The notes below the pieces were generated by a model, which was not told the DNA's origin, made no database searches, and saw only the letters and a program-made list of their open reading frames with translations. The position numbers and the translations under genes are program-made. Source: an uncultured Phycisphaerales bacterium (GTDB lineage: Bacteria; Planctomycetota; Phycisphaerae; WQYP01). Taken from it: 37,353 nucleotides of DNA. The stretch is from contig CAIPTQ010000038.1 of assembly GCA_903868035.1 (NCBI GenBank), forward strand, positions 1 through 37,353, read 5' to 3'. Positions 8,932 to 17,046 of this stretch are shown here, piece after piece. Each line of letters opens with the position of its first letter. Positions within the stretch are counted from its first letter, which is position 1.

Positions 8932-9381
8932 ATGGGCCGCAAGGATCGGGTTCGAGAAGATAGACTGGTTGTGTACAGTCGTCGCATTGGGAAGCCGGAA
9001 GATTGGCTGCACTTTGTCCATTTTCCATACTTCACCAGACGATGGCATGATTCGGGCTTTGATGATGATGACTTGCGTGCGCTGGAGATACTGATCATGG
9101 TGGCCCCCACAAAAGCACCCGTGGTGCCCGGTACGGGAGGATTGCGGAAAATCCGGTTCGCCCGCAGAAACACGAATCGAGGAACCAGTGGCGGCGCGCG
9201 TATCGGGTACGAGTACTTTCCCGAGTTCGATGCCGTCGGGACATTTGCGGTGTACACGAAGAACAAACAAGACAACTTGACGCAGGAACAGAAAAAGATC
9301 ATTCGGGATGGGATACAGCGGTTCGGGCAATGGCTGGAGAACACAGAAGGGCTGAGCAAGCAAGGCGGAGCACAGGGTTGA
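8932..9381 (+). CDS. RelE/HigB-family toxin
   Basis: The protein has 149 residues from ATG 8932, chosen for the GGGAG site seven to eleven bases upstream; a TTG start at 8908 would add eight residues. The fold signature of RelE/HigB-type proteins is visible: an N-terminal helical half, then LRKIRFARR, then ARIGYEYFPEFDAVGTFAVYTK, an alternating strand pattern, and a C-terminal helix. Such toxins are usually ribosome-dependent mRNA endonucleases, kept inactive by a partner antitoxin. The antitoxin gene begins 23 bp downstream, giving the toxin-first order of higBA loci. The operon has its own promoter at 8869-8896. AT content is higher than in the neighbours, which is common for laterally acquired modules. 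Family assignment is by pattern, so the exact toxin subclass is uncertain. Confidence 0.7.
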   Translation: MGRKDRVREDRLVVYSRRIGKPEDWLHFVHFPYFTRRWHDSGFDDDDLRALEILIMVAPTKAPVVPGTGGLRKIRFARRNTNRGTSGGARIGYEYFPEFDAVGTFAVYTKNKQDNLTQEQKKIIRDGIQRFGQWLENTEGLSKQGGAQG

Positions 9382-9404
9382 GACGCCATGAAAGGATGAC
9401 GGCA

Positions 9405-9788
9405 ATGACTGGAAATAAACACGAAACGCACGAGAAACTGCCCCCACAGACATCGTTTGGCGATGAAGTGGTACACAGCTTTCAGGATTTCTTCGCGCGG
9501 GTGGACCGGGGCGAACCGATCACCCTGCGGACGGTCGCGCTGGATCTGCATATCCAGGACTACACGCCGGATGAGATTCGCCAAATTCGCCTGGAACTTA
9601 ATGTCAGCCAGGCAATCTTGGCCAAGCTGCTCGGGGTATCCATTCTTACCATCCAATCCTGGGAACAGGGCACGCGGAGGCCGTCGCAAATGGCCTGCCG
9701 GTTTCTGGACGAAATTGCCAAGTCCCCGGATCATTGGCGGCAGCGCTTGTCGGACGCGATTGTGACGCAACAACCAGCATCGGCATGA
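9405..9788 (+). CDS. HigA-like antitoxin with XRE-type helix-turn-helix
   Basis: The protein has 127 residues from ATG 9405, supported by AAAGGA at 9391-9396; an ATG at 9396 overlaps that site and is less likely. The C-terminal half contains a clear Cro/CI-type helix-turn-helix: VSQAILAKLLGVSILTIQSW, followed by EQGTRRPS. The N-terminal part probably binds the toxin. It lies directly after the RelE/HigB-like gene in the same transcript. By analogy with higBA systems it would neutralise the toxin and repress the promoter at 8869-8896. No palindromic operator right at the promoter was obvious. Confidence 0.8.
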   Translation: MTGNKHETHEKLPPQTSFGDEVVHSFQDFFARVDRGEPITLRTVALDLHIQDYTPDEIRQIRLELNVSQAILAKLLGVSILTIQSWEQGTRRPSQMACRFLDEIAKSPDHWRQRLSDAIVTQQPASA

Positions 9789-9938
9789 GCCAGGGCCTGG
9801 CATGTTTGGACGCGGGACTCCCGGGAAAATACCGATACATAAGTTGCGCATGCGGCGCCGCGGAATTAGCCGGACGCATGTTGCCGTGCCGGGATGGGAC
9901 CGATACGATCCATTCTTTCCCGTTTTCCGAGGGCTTTC

Positions 9939-11570
9939 ATGGCCGTTGAATTGCCGATCCATTTTTTCACGCTGGTGCTCAACGGCGAGCCGTTCATCCG
10001 GTATCACCTGGAGCGCTTCAAGGCGCTACAGGGCCCGTGGCACTGGCACATCATCGAGGGGCTGGCGGAACTCAAGCACGACACGGCGTGGAGTTTGCAG
10101 TACGGGGCGGAGATACCGGCGGAGGTGGCGCGGGAGGGGCGTTCGGTGGATGGGACGGCGGAGTATCTCGACCAGATCGCGCGGGAGAATCCGGGGAACA
10201 TCACGCTGTACCGCGCGCCCAACGGGCGGATGTGGGACGGGAAGCTGGAGATGGTCAACGCCCCGCTGGCGAATCTGCCGGCGGAGTGCCTGCTGTGGGA
10301 GGTGGATTCGGACGAGCTGTGGACGACCGCGCAGATCACGAAGCTGCGGGAGCTGTTCATCCGGTATCCGACGCGGACGGCGGCGGTGTTTTACTGCTGG
10401 TATTTTGTTTCGCCGAACCTGGCGATCAACCGCAAGCGGCGGTATCCGGAGATCGAATGGCGGCGGGCGTGGCGGTATCAGAAGGGGATGAAGTGGCTGG
10501 CCCATGAGCCGCCGGTGCTGGGGTCGCCGGTGGCGGGGACCAAGACGTATGCGGACGTGACGACCATCCGCCCCTTCACGCCGGCGGAGATGGAGCAGGC
10601 GGATCTGGTGTTCCAGCATTTTGCGTACGTCATCGAGCCGCAGCTTACGTTCAAGGAGAAGTATTACGGGTACAAGGGGATCACGGAGCAGTGGCGGCGG
10701 CTGCTGGCGACCACGAATTTTCCCGTGGCGCTCCGGCAGTTTTTTGACTGGCCGTGGGTACACCCCAATGCGCAGGTGGAGCCGGTGGACGTCTGCGGCA
10801 TACGGCCGCTGGCGCACGTGAACGAGGCCGGGGAGTGGCGGATGGAAACGGCGCCGCCGCCCAAGCCGTTTGCCGCGCCGCGGATGGCGCCGGGGGCGCG
10901 GGCGCCGCGGGGGATTTTGTATTTGACATGGGGGGACGTGGATGCGGCGCTGCAGCGGTCGATCCGGTCGGTGCGGGCGCTGTATACGGACCTGCCGATC
11001 CATGTGCAGCAGATGCCGGCGGGGGCGAGCGTGCTGGACAAGGCGGGGATGTTCGCGGTGTCACCGTTTGACGAGACGCTGTATCTGGATGTGGACACGG
11101 TGGTGATGGACCGGTTGGAGTTTGGCTTTGAGATGGCGCGGCGGCATGGCATTGCGTGCGCGATCAGCGATTGTCCGTGGGCGCGGCGCTATACGGGGCT
11201 GTCGGGGGACATGGTGGACTATGACACGGGGGTGATCTTTTTCACGGCGAAGGCCAAGGGGGTGTTTGACGCGTGGCAGGCGAATGCCAAGGCCGTGAAT
11301 TCGTCGTTCCGCAGCCTGAACGCGCAGAACCAGGTGGTGCAGGCGCCCGCGAAGGACCAGGCGGGGTTTTCGCTGGCGCTGGCGCAGAGCGCGACGCCGC
11401 CGTTCGTGCTGCCGATGAACTGGAACTTCCGGCCGCGAACGCAGCGGACGTGGTGGGGGCCGATCAAGGTGTGGCATGATTATGGCGAGCCGCCGGCGGG
11501 TTTGGCGGGGATCACGCAGGAACAGGCGCGGGGGGAGACGATTATTCGGTATTTGAAGTTCAACACTTGA
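9939..11570 (+). CDS. Two-domain glycosyltransferase-like protein
   Basis: The protein has 543 residues from ATG 9939, preferred over the upstream in-frame ATG because GAGGG lies five bases before it and MAVELPIHFF begins a typical first beta strand. The first half (about 5-290) reads like a nucleotide-sugar transferase: FFTLVLNGEPFIRYHLE, then WEVDSDELW with a DxD-like motif (Asp123, Asp125). The second half (about 325-530) is another GT-A-like unit with ILYLTWGD and LYLDVDTVVMD (Asp384, Asp386), the usual metal and nucleotide-sugar binding motif. A proline-rich linker (305-322) separates them. No membrane segment was found, so it is probably cytoplasmic. The acceptor and sugar are unknown. 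Codons end strongly in G, unlike the toxin-antitoxin genes before it. It has no other glycan gene beside it, so it may act alone or with genes elsewhere. Confidence 0.7.
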   Translation: MAVELPIHFFTLVLNGEPFIRYHLERFKALQGPWHWHIIEGLAELKHDTAWSLQYGAEIPAEVAREGRSVDGTAEYLDQIARENPGNITLYRAPNGRMWDGKLEMVNAPLANLPAECLLWEVDSDELWTTAQITKLRELFIRYPTRTAAVFYCWYFVSPNLAINRKRRYPEIEWRRAWRYQKGMKWLAHEPPVLGSPVAGTKTYADVTTIRPFTPAEMEQADLVFQHFAYVIEPQLTFKEKYYGYKGITEQWRRLLATTNFPVALRQFFDWPWVHPNAQVEPVDVCGIRPLAHVNEAGEWRMETAPPPKPFAAPRMAPGARAPRGILYLTWGDVDAALQRSIRSVRALYTDLPIHVQQMPAGASVLDKAGMFAVSPFDETLYLDVDTVVMDRLEFGFEMARRHGIACAISDCPWARRYTGLSGDMVDYDTGVIFFTAKAKGVFDAWQANAKAVNSSFRSLNAQNQVVQAPAKDQAGFSLALAQSATPPFVLPMNWNFRPRTQRTWWGPIKVWHDYGEPPAGLAGITQEQARGETIIRYLKFNT

Positions 11571-11773
11571 CGCCGGGTGGATTCGTGCCGGCGCTGGTGA
11601 CAATGGCCGCCGTAGTTTCTATGTTTGCTCATACGTACATGTCGGCCACGTAACGGCAACGAACATGTCGTGCAGTGTGAATGACGTATTTGATGCCTCA
11701 CAAGCTTTTGGGCCACATCACCATGACCTGCGGTCTCCGATGTTTGACCGCATTTGCTGCTTCGGCTCAATGT

Positions 11774-11810
11774 GCCCGCCCGATAACGATGTTTGATCAG
11801 TGAGGCGGGC
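11774..11810 (-). terminator. Possible hairpin at the end of the 496-residue secreted protein gene
   Basis: A 7-bp GC stem (GCCCGCC / GGCGGGC) with a 23-base loop starts at the stop codon of the minus-strand gene. No T-run follows on the minus strand, so factor-independent termination is doubtful. The rest of 11571-11809, between the glycosyltransferase gene and this gene, shows no ORF or repeat I can support. Confidence 0.25.
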
Positions 11811-13300
11811 TATTTGGTTAACGTAAAATTAACATCCTTTGCCGGCCCCGACTTATTCTGCGCGATGCGGATTTCGTTTGCGCCATCGAGATAGGAAATG
11901 ATACTGTTCTTGGCGAAGGGGGATCGGAGCGCGTAGGTTCCATCTGCGCCGGTGAGGGCGAGCGACTGGTAGGTCATGTGTCCATCGTCGGAGACCCAGG
12001 TGGCGTAGATGCTGATTTTATCGGCGGGGCTGCCATCGGCGTGCGCGACGCGCCCGGAGATTTCCACCGTTGGCGTGAGTGGCAGGTCGAGGGTCGGCAC
12101 GGCCTTGGCATCGAGTTTCACGTTATCGATGGTGAGCAGCGGAAACTTCTGGCCGCGGGGGGTGCAGGTGAGGGTGCCGGGGCCGGGTGGGAGATTGCGG
12201 AAGTCGTAGGTGCCGGTCCAGTCGGAAAGTTCCATGCAGAGGGTGTCTTTACCGGCGAGGGTGATTTCGAAGATCGGCATGTCGCCGGCCTGGCCGGCGC
12301 GCGGGGAGGGCTTGCGCGGCGCCAGGATGGAGCCGCGCAAGACGGGTTGGGCGGCGGGAGCCGGGGCCAGGGCAGCGGTGGCCTTGTCCCAGGCGTCGGC
12401 CAGCGGGGTGCCGCTTTCGAGGGGCTGGGGGGCGGAATCCTGGGAGGGGGCGTTTTGCCGGTTCCGAGCGCCCCCCATGGCCTGGTTGGCGATGCGCACG
12501 GCCACCGTATGCGGCTTGGTCAGATCGGGCGTGCTTTGCTCCCATGACATGGGGTAGCTTAAAGTGCCCCCGACGGATAACGGCCCGTTACCCCCTTCAT
12601 AAGCCATCCCTGTTCGCCGAATCGCCGTGCCGTCAATTACCAGTTGACCCGACGCGAGGGTGATTTCATCGGGCGCAGGATCGCTTTCTAAAGCGCGCGA
12701 GACATACGCCACCACATCCGGCAGACTGCCGGCTTTCTGCGGCTCCATCTGGGCTATGCGCACGCGCGGCAGCTTGGAGAGATCCTTGTGCGGATCGATG
12801 GTGAGTCGAATGACATTGGAGCGCCGCTGATCGTTGACGATGAATGCCGCCACATACTGGCCCGCCGGCACGGAGGGATAGTCGCGCAGGTGGAAAGTGA
12901 ACAGCATCTGGGTGGTCCCCGTGCTGAACAGACTGCTCGCATTGTCTGCCGGTACAGCGATGGAAAGCACGCGATGGGCGTTGTCGGCGGTTCGAATTTC
13001 GAGAACGGCCGTGCGAACGCGTTCGGGCTTCGGCGTGCCGGCATACATGCGGTCGCCGATGGTGACAAGATCCACATCCTGCAGTGTGAGCCAGACGTCG
13101 TCACGGGGGAATTGTGCGACCCAGCCGCCCTGCCCGACAATGCGATCCGCGGGTATGTAGGGATCAACGCCTGGAGGCGGGCCGCCTTCATCGGGTGGGC
13201 CTATGGTCTGTCCACTGGCCGCGGATAGAAGCCCCGCGGCGAGGCCGACACAGGCGAGGCTCAAAGCCGCGCGCCAACGATTTCGCATCTTGCCAAACAT
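11810..13300 (-). CDS. Secreted protein with C-terminal carboxypeptidase-regulatory-like domain
   Basis: The protein has 496 residues. The N-terminus is a signal peptide (KMRNRWRAALSLACVGLAAG, cleavage near SAASGQT). A proline/glycine-rich stretch follows. The middle (about 45-330) has beta-rich segments with no family I recognise. The C-terminal 90 residues (from about 405) resemble a carboxypeptidase-regulatory or CNA-B-like beta sandwich (VEISGRVAHADGSPA, then TGADGTYALRSPF). GGGAGG six bases before ATG 13300 supports the start. The gene has its own promoter (13328-13357) and is probably exported to the periplasm or surface. It lies in the same direction as three other secreted-protein genes but does not share their leader. 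Role unknown. Confidence 0.7.
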   Translation of the reverse strand: MFGKMRNRWRAALSLACVGLAAGLLSAASGQTIGPPDEGGPPPGVDPYIPADRIVGQGGWVAQFPRDDVWLTLQDVDLVTIGDRMYAGTPKPERVRTAVLEIRTADNAHRVLSIAVPADNASSLFSTGTTQMLFTFHLRDYPSVPAGQYVAAFIVNDQRRSNVIRLTIDPHKDLSKLPRVRIAQMEPQKAGSLPDVVAYVSRALESDPAPDEITLASGQLVIDGTAIRRTGMAYEGGNGPLSVGGTLSYPMSWEQSTPDLTKPHTVAVRIANQAMGGARNRQNAPSQDSAPQPLESGTPLADAWDKATAALAPAPAAQPVLRGSILAPRKPSPRAGQAGDMPIFEITLAGKDTLCMELSDWTGTYDFRNLPPGPGTLTCTPRGQKFPLLTIDNVKLDAKAVPTLDLPLTPTVEISGRVAHADGSPADKISIYATWVSDDGHMTYQSLALTGADGTYALRSPFAKNSIISYLDGANEIRIAQNKSGPAKDVNFTLTK

Positions 13301-13327
13301 TTACTTCCTCCCGTTTGTGGTGTTCCG

Positions 13328-13357
13328 ATCATATCGCGCGCCAGCCACCGGGTGCAA
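13328..13357 (-). promoter_or_regulatory. Promoter of the 496-residue secreted protein gene
   Basis: On the minus strand TTGCAC (13352-13357), an 18-bp spacer and TATGAT (13328-13333) lie 27 bases before the ATG at 13300, with GGGAGG between. Spacing and position fit a housekeeping promoter. Confidence 0.5.
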
Positions 13358-13405
13358 GGATGTGTCCCGAGCCTTGGGCGAGCGTGTCCGCTATTGAATG
13401 ACCAG

Positions 13406-14578
13406 TCAGTATTCCCGAATGGTTTCGCCAGTGCGGGCGTTGAGGAGTTCGGTTTTCTCGACATGCACGAGTATCGCCTTGCCATCGGGCGTGAACAATG
13501 CCGGCGAAGGCACCAGCGTGTTCTGGCGGCTCGAAATCCGGCGCAGTTCCTTGCCGGTTTCCAAATCCCACACCGACAGGCCCGCCAGATACGGAGTGTT
13601 GGGCTTCTCCTCCGGCAGCCAGCGCGCGACGGCACGCTTGGCGTCCGGGCTGAGGACGGCGTCAAAAACGCGACCCGGTTGTTCCAATTTCGCAAGTTCC
13701 TTGCCGGTGGCCACATCCCACAGACGCACGGTCTTGTCACCCGAGGCGGTGAGTACGAGTTTGCCATCTTCGCTGAAGCGCGCTTGTTTGACGTAGCCGG
13801 CATGGCCGGTAAACACTTGTACCGGTTCGCCGGTCTGGGCGTTCCAGGTGCGGGCGGTCTTATCGCCGGAGGCTGTGACCACAAGTTTGCCATCCGGGCT
13901 GAAATGGGCGGATTCAAAGACGCTGTTGAGCACGCCCGGCACGGCCAGGTGGCAGATTTCCTTCCCAGTCTGGGGATTCCAGATGGAAATTCGATCCGTT
14001 TGCCGCGTCAGGATCGAACCCCCGAGGGGGTTGAACGAGGCGGAGTGTGGTTCGCGATCCACCGGCCACTGGAACAACTCGCGTCCCGATTCAACGCTCC
14101 ACAGGCGCGCCACGTGATCATATCCCGAACTCAACAGTTGTTTTCCGTCAGGACTGAATTGAATAGTCTGCACAATATGCAAATGGCCTGCAAATGTGCG
14201 GATTTCCCGGCCGGTGGCCGTATCCCAAAGCCGCACCGTCGGATCGCGTGGCGGTCCGACTTCCGCGCGATCCGAACCACCGGCAGTGGCGATGAATTTG
14301 CCGTCGGGACTGAACACGGCGTCATTCACCGAATCGATATGGCCGAAGAACTGCCGCACCACCGCGCCGGTCTCCAGGTCGCAAATCATCGCCGTGCCGC
14401 CGGGGGCCGGTGCCAGGGGAGAATCGATCCCTGCCGTGAGGATTTGCCTGCCATCGGCACTGAATGTGGCGAACCAAAGTGCGGAAGCCGCCAACGCGGG
14501 ACGCGTGGCGGGAACGGGTTGGGCGGAGAGGATGAGGGGGAGGCCCAGCAGAATGATGGCAGCCGAAGGGAGACGCAT
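13406..14578 (-). CDS. Exported WD40-repeat protein
   Basis: The protein has 390 residues with signal peptide MRLPSAAIILLGLPLILSAQ. About seven to eight WD40 repeats cover the rest. Clear copies carry the pattern FSPDGKxxxTASGDKTxRxWD, for example around residues 80-125, 130-170, 215-255 and 258-300; others are degenerate. The repeats should form one beta propeller, used as a binding platform in the periplasm. No enzymatic domain is attached. AAGGAGT precedes the ATG. Its leader, ribosome-binding site and signal peptide closely match those of the next two upstream genes, although the mature proteins are unrelated. The nearby promoter -10 box is at 14609-14614. Ligand unknown. Confidence 0.85.
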   Translation of the reverse strand: MRLPSAAIILLGLPLILSAQPVPATRPALAASALWFATFSADGRQILTAGIDSPLAPAPGGTAMICDLETGAVVRQFFGHIDSVNDAVFSPDGKFIATAGGSDRAEVGPPRDPTVRLWDTATGREIRTFAGHLHIVQTIQFSPDGKQLLSSGYDHVARLWSVESGRELFQWPVDREPHSASFNPLGGSILTRQTDRISIWNPQTGKEICHLAVPGVLNSVFESAHFSPDGKLVVTASGDKTARTWNAQTGEPVQVFTGHAGYVKQARFSEDGKLVLTASGDKTVRLWDVATGKELAKLEQPGRVFDAVLSPDAKRAVARWLPEEKPNTPYLAGLSVWDLETGKELRRISSRQNTLVPSPALFTPDGKAILVHVEKTELLNARTGETIREY

Positions 14579-14608
14579 TGGATGACTCCTTCTTGTTTAG
14601 CGCAAGAC

Positions 14609-14614
14609 ATTATA
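14609..14614 (-). promoter_or_regulatory. -10 box of the WD40 gene (shared leader cassette, copy 1)
   Basis: TATAAT on the minus strand inside the conserved string TTTCCGCTATAATG, 30 bases before the ATG at 14578. The same string with the same spacing occurs before the genes at 15624 and 16772. No good -35 box is seen; that position overlaps the last codons of the upstream gene. Confidence 0.55.
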
Positions 14615-14625
14615 GCGGAAACGAG

Positions 14626-15624
14626 CTATCGCAGTGCATTGACACCCATAAAGATCACGGCATGGTTCCATTCCTTGTCCACGCGCTCAAACATCCATGC
14701 GAGGCCGGGCGTTTCCTTTAACGTCCTTTGCTTCAACGCGAGCGCTTCGGCGGCATCCCCGTGATAGGTCAGAATCTCATACCGCAACGCCCCGAGGACG
14801 GGACTGAAGAATATCGACACTTGCGGCGCTGCGGCGTCGAATACCGCTGGGTCGAAATGCCGCACGGCCAGGCGTGTCCATTCATCTATGTCCAATCCGG
14901 CATTGGCTACCGGGTCGGGATGAAACCGCGAGCCTTCCACAAACACCGCGTGCAGCAACCCATCCATCGCCAGAGACTCCTTCAGGGCGGTGGGGGCGTC
15001 CTTGGCAAGAGGCTCCGCTTGGAAATCGATGGGGTATTTCCACAGCTTGCCGGGGGTCTTGACATACGGTTGTTCCTGCTCGGTGGGCTGGCGAATGGTG
15101 ATCTTCGTTGAAGTCAGTATATGGGGTTCCGCGGGTCTTTCCTTGCGCCCCAGGATCAACTCAAACTTGTATTCGCCGGTGGCGGGAACATCCTTCGGAG
15201 AGGCCACACGGAAGAAGGACGTCAGGATTCCGTGCGCGGATACTGTCAGCCGCGGGGGTGGCGTCAGGCCGGGCCTTTGGGCGCTGTCGGCCGCGGCAAC
15301 GTTCACGTCCCCGATCACTTGCCCGGTCTTGAGATCGAGGAAGCGAAACTGGAATCCGCGCATGACGAAAGGGTAGTTATTGTCGATATCGCGGGCCAGA
15401 AACTCCACGCCGGCGTCTGTGTCGTTCTTGATGGTGACTTTGAGCCATAGCGGCGTGCCGCTGATCCAATCGCCGGGCAATTCGACGGTCGCCGAGAGAT
15501 TCGGGTCAAATGCCATCGTCGCCGGCACCGCCCCCAAACCGGATCGCATGGAGGAAACGCCTTGGGCCGAGACGATCAACGGCAGGCCCAGCATGATGAC
15601 GGCGGCGGCCAGAGGGAGACGCAT
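14626..15624 (-). CDS. Secreted protein of unknown function (332 residues)
   Basis: The signal peptide is MRLPLAAAVIMLGLPLIVSAQ. Residues about 40-185 have beta-strand alternation like an Ig-type fold (ATVELPGDWISGTPLWLKVTI, later a block with GEYKFELILG). The rest has no motif I recognise. AAAGGAG lies six bases before the ATG. The leader (promoter, ribosome-binding site, signal peptide) is a near copy of the ones before the two neighbouring genes, and it has its own -10 box at 15654-15659, so it can be expressed independently. The final codons overlap the expected -35 region of the WD40 gene. An extracytoplasmic location is well supported; function is not. Confidence 0.75.
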   Translation of the reverse strand: MRLPLAAAVIMLGLPLIVSAQGVSSMRSGLGAVPATMAFDPNLSATVELPGDWISGTPLWLKVTIKNDTDAGVEFLARDIDNNYPFVMRGFQFRFLDLKTGQVIGDVNVAAADSAQRPGLTPPPRLTVSAHGILTSFFRVASPKDVPATGEYKFELILGRKERPAEPHILTSTKITIRQPTEQEQPYVKTPGKLWKYPIDFQAEPLAKDAPTALKESLAMDGLLHAVFVEGSRFHPDPVANAGLDIDEWTRLAVRHFDPAVFDAAAPQVSIFFSPVLGALRYEILTYHGDAAEALALKQRTLKETPGLAWMFERVDKEWNHAVIFMGVNALR

Positions 15625-15653
15625 GAGATAACTCCTTTCGTTTGGAGCAAGAG

Positions 15654-15659
15654 ATTATA
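15654..15659 (-). promoter_or_regulatory. -10 box of the 332-residue secreted protein gene (leader cassette, copy 2)
   Basis: TATAAT on the minus strand, 29 bases before the ATG at 15624, in the context TTTTCTCTATAATC. The following leader aligns with the other two copies through the AAAGGAG ribosome-binding site and into the signal peptide codons. Confidence 0.55.
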
Positions 15660-15677
15660 GAGAAAAGCCTGGCTAAA

Positions 15678-16772
15678 TTAATGGGCGGTGTGCTCTTTGA
15701 GGATTCGTTCGGCTTCTCCGCGCACGATGTCGTCTTTGTCGGCGGTCATTCGTTTGAGGATGGCGTCTGAGTCGGCACCGGGCTTGGTGGTGAGTCGCTG
15801 CATGGCGGTGAGGCGCACGCGGGCATTGGGGTCGTCGAGCATGGTGGCCAGGAGTCTTTTTGCGTCTGGATTTGAGCTGCGGGCCAGCGCGTGTGCTGCT
15901 TGCACGCGGATGTTCACTTCGGCGGTGGAGGAGTTACCTATGTCTATGCCACGGGTGGTCATGCCGATTTTGAGGCCTTCAAGTGCGGCATCGCCTGGGT
16001 AGCGTGCGAGCTGGTCGAGGGCGTTGAATTTCATTTCGTAGTCGCCAGTCTGCACGGCCTTGACGTACCAGGGAATGACACGCTCGTCGTCGATGAGGGA
16101 CAGCTTGCCCAGCGCTTCCATGGAGGCATTGCCGCCGGGATGTTCCAGAAGTTGCGGACCGTATTGTTCGATGAGTTTTGCCGCGGTGTTGGGGTCCATG
16201 GGCTGGGCCTTGAGCGGCACCTCGAGCGGTGGGAAGGTGATCGTGCCGTACCAATCCTGTGTGGAGTTTTTGGGGACGACCTTGTTCTCCGCCACATCGA
16301 GGCGGGCCTTGAAGAGCCAGATTTTGCCGTCGTCCTGGAAGGTCATCGTGTTCGATGGTCCGAGGTCGATCATTCCCGCGGCACCGGCGGGGACACCAGC
16401 GCCGCCCGCGAGGACGGGGAATGTCAGAGTGCCGCCGGGTGGAAGTGTAATTTCGAAATGTTGGCCCATCGGGCCGCTGTAGACGCCGACGCCTGCGTTT
16501 GGAAGTGCGTTGCCATCCTTGTCGGCGACGGTGCATTTCAATTCAGGTGTGTCCCAGACAAAGTGCAGCGGGTTTATCACTTGGGAGACGTTGCGCAGCT
16601 CAAGTTGCGGCACGATCATGGTGGTGCCGTTGAAGACGCGGGTTCGATTTAAGGCGAGGCGTGCCTGTAGGCCGTTGACCGGAGCGGACCAGCCGTCGGC
16701 GGGCGTGGTTTGGGCGGATACGAGGAGCGGCAGGCTCATCATAATGACAGCGGCGGCCAGAGGGAGACGCAT
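15678..16772 (-). CDS. Secreted protein with C-terminal HEAT-like repeats
   Basis: The protein has 364 residues with signal peptide MRLPLAAAVIMMSLPLLVSAQ, almost identical to that of the neighbour at 15624. The N-terminal half (about 30-190) looks like one or two beta sandwiches (LQARLALNRTRVFNGTTMIV; LPPGGTLTFPV). From about 195 the protein is helical with HEAT-type repeats: ASMEALGKLSLIDDERVIPW, ALDQLARYPGDAALEGL, QAAHALARSSNPDAKRLLAT, VRLTAMQRL. HEAT arrays bind proteins. AAGGAGT precedes the ATG. It has its own promoter at 16803-16808. Together with the next two genes it forms a set of secreted proteins with shared leaders and different mature domains. Confidence 0.8.
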   Translation of the reverse strand: MRLPLAAAVIMMSLPLLVSAQTTPADGWSAPVNGLQARLALNRTRVFNGTTMIVPQLELRNVSQVINPLHFVWDTPELKCTVADKDGNALPNAGVGVYSGPMGQHFEITLPPGGTLTFPVLAGGAGVPAGAAGMIDLGPSNTMTFQDDGKIWLFKARLDVAENKVVPKNSTQDWYGTITFPPLEVPLKAQPMDPNTAAKLIEQYGPQLLEHPGGNASMEALGKLSLIDDERVIPWYVKAVQTGDYEMKFNALDQLARYPGDAALEGLKIGMTTRGIDIGNSSTAEVNIRVQAAHALARSSNPDAKRLLATMLDDPNARVRLTAMQRLTTKPGADSDAILKRMTADKDDIVRGEAERILKEHTAH

Positions 16773-16802
16773 GAAATGACTCCTTCCTGTTTGGCGCGAG
16801 TC

Positions 16803-16808
16803 ATTATA
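16803..16808 (-). promoter_or_regulatory. -10 box of the HEAT-repeat gene (leader cassette, copy 3)
   Basis: TATAAT on the minus strand in TTTCCGCTATAATG, 30 bases before the ATG at 16772, matching copy 1 base for base across the -10 region. The -35 position is weak (GCATTG at 17-bp spacing). Confidence 0.55.
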
Positions 16809-16973
16809 GCGGAAAGAGGACGATCAATGCGTCATTCCGCAGTTTGAAGTTCAACACCAGATACTGGTTTGCGAATTGAACCTCGACGGCACGACGACAC
16901 GACGTTGTCAAATATGGCGGTTGGTGGATGTACGGGTGTTTCCTTAATTTCTACCTCGACCTCCTATTTCCGC

Positions 16974-17002
16974 TTGGCGAAGCACGCTTGGTTTACTAGA
17001 AT
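16974..17002 (+). promoter_or_regulatory. Promoter of the pyruvate dehydrogenase E1 operon
   Basis: TTGGCG (16974-16979), a 17-bp spacer and TAGAAT (16997-17002). The predicted start near 17009 gives a leader of about 38 bases with AAAGGA at 17034-17039 before the GTG at 17047. Four or five bases of each hexamer match the consensus. Confidence 0.5.
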
Positions 17003-17046
17003 CTTTGATCCGGTGGTAATCGGAGAGTTTCTGAAAGGACCATTTT

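Noticed and set aside
11480..11770. A 96-codon minus-strand frame in the gap after the glycosyltransferase gene
   Set aside because: It overlaps the end of the glycosyltransferase gene, has no ribosome-binding site and reads His/Arg-rich without any motif.
13352..14764. A 470-codon plus-strand frame opposite the WD40 gene
   Set aside because: The minus-strand WD40 repeats, signal peptide and promoter are unambiguous; this frame has no motif.
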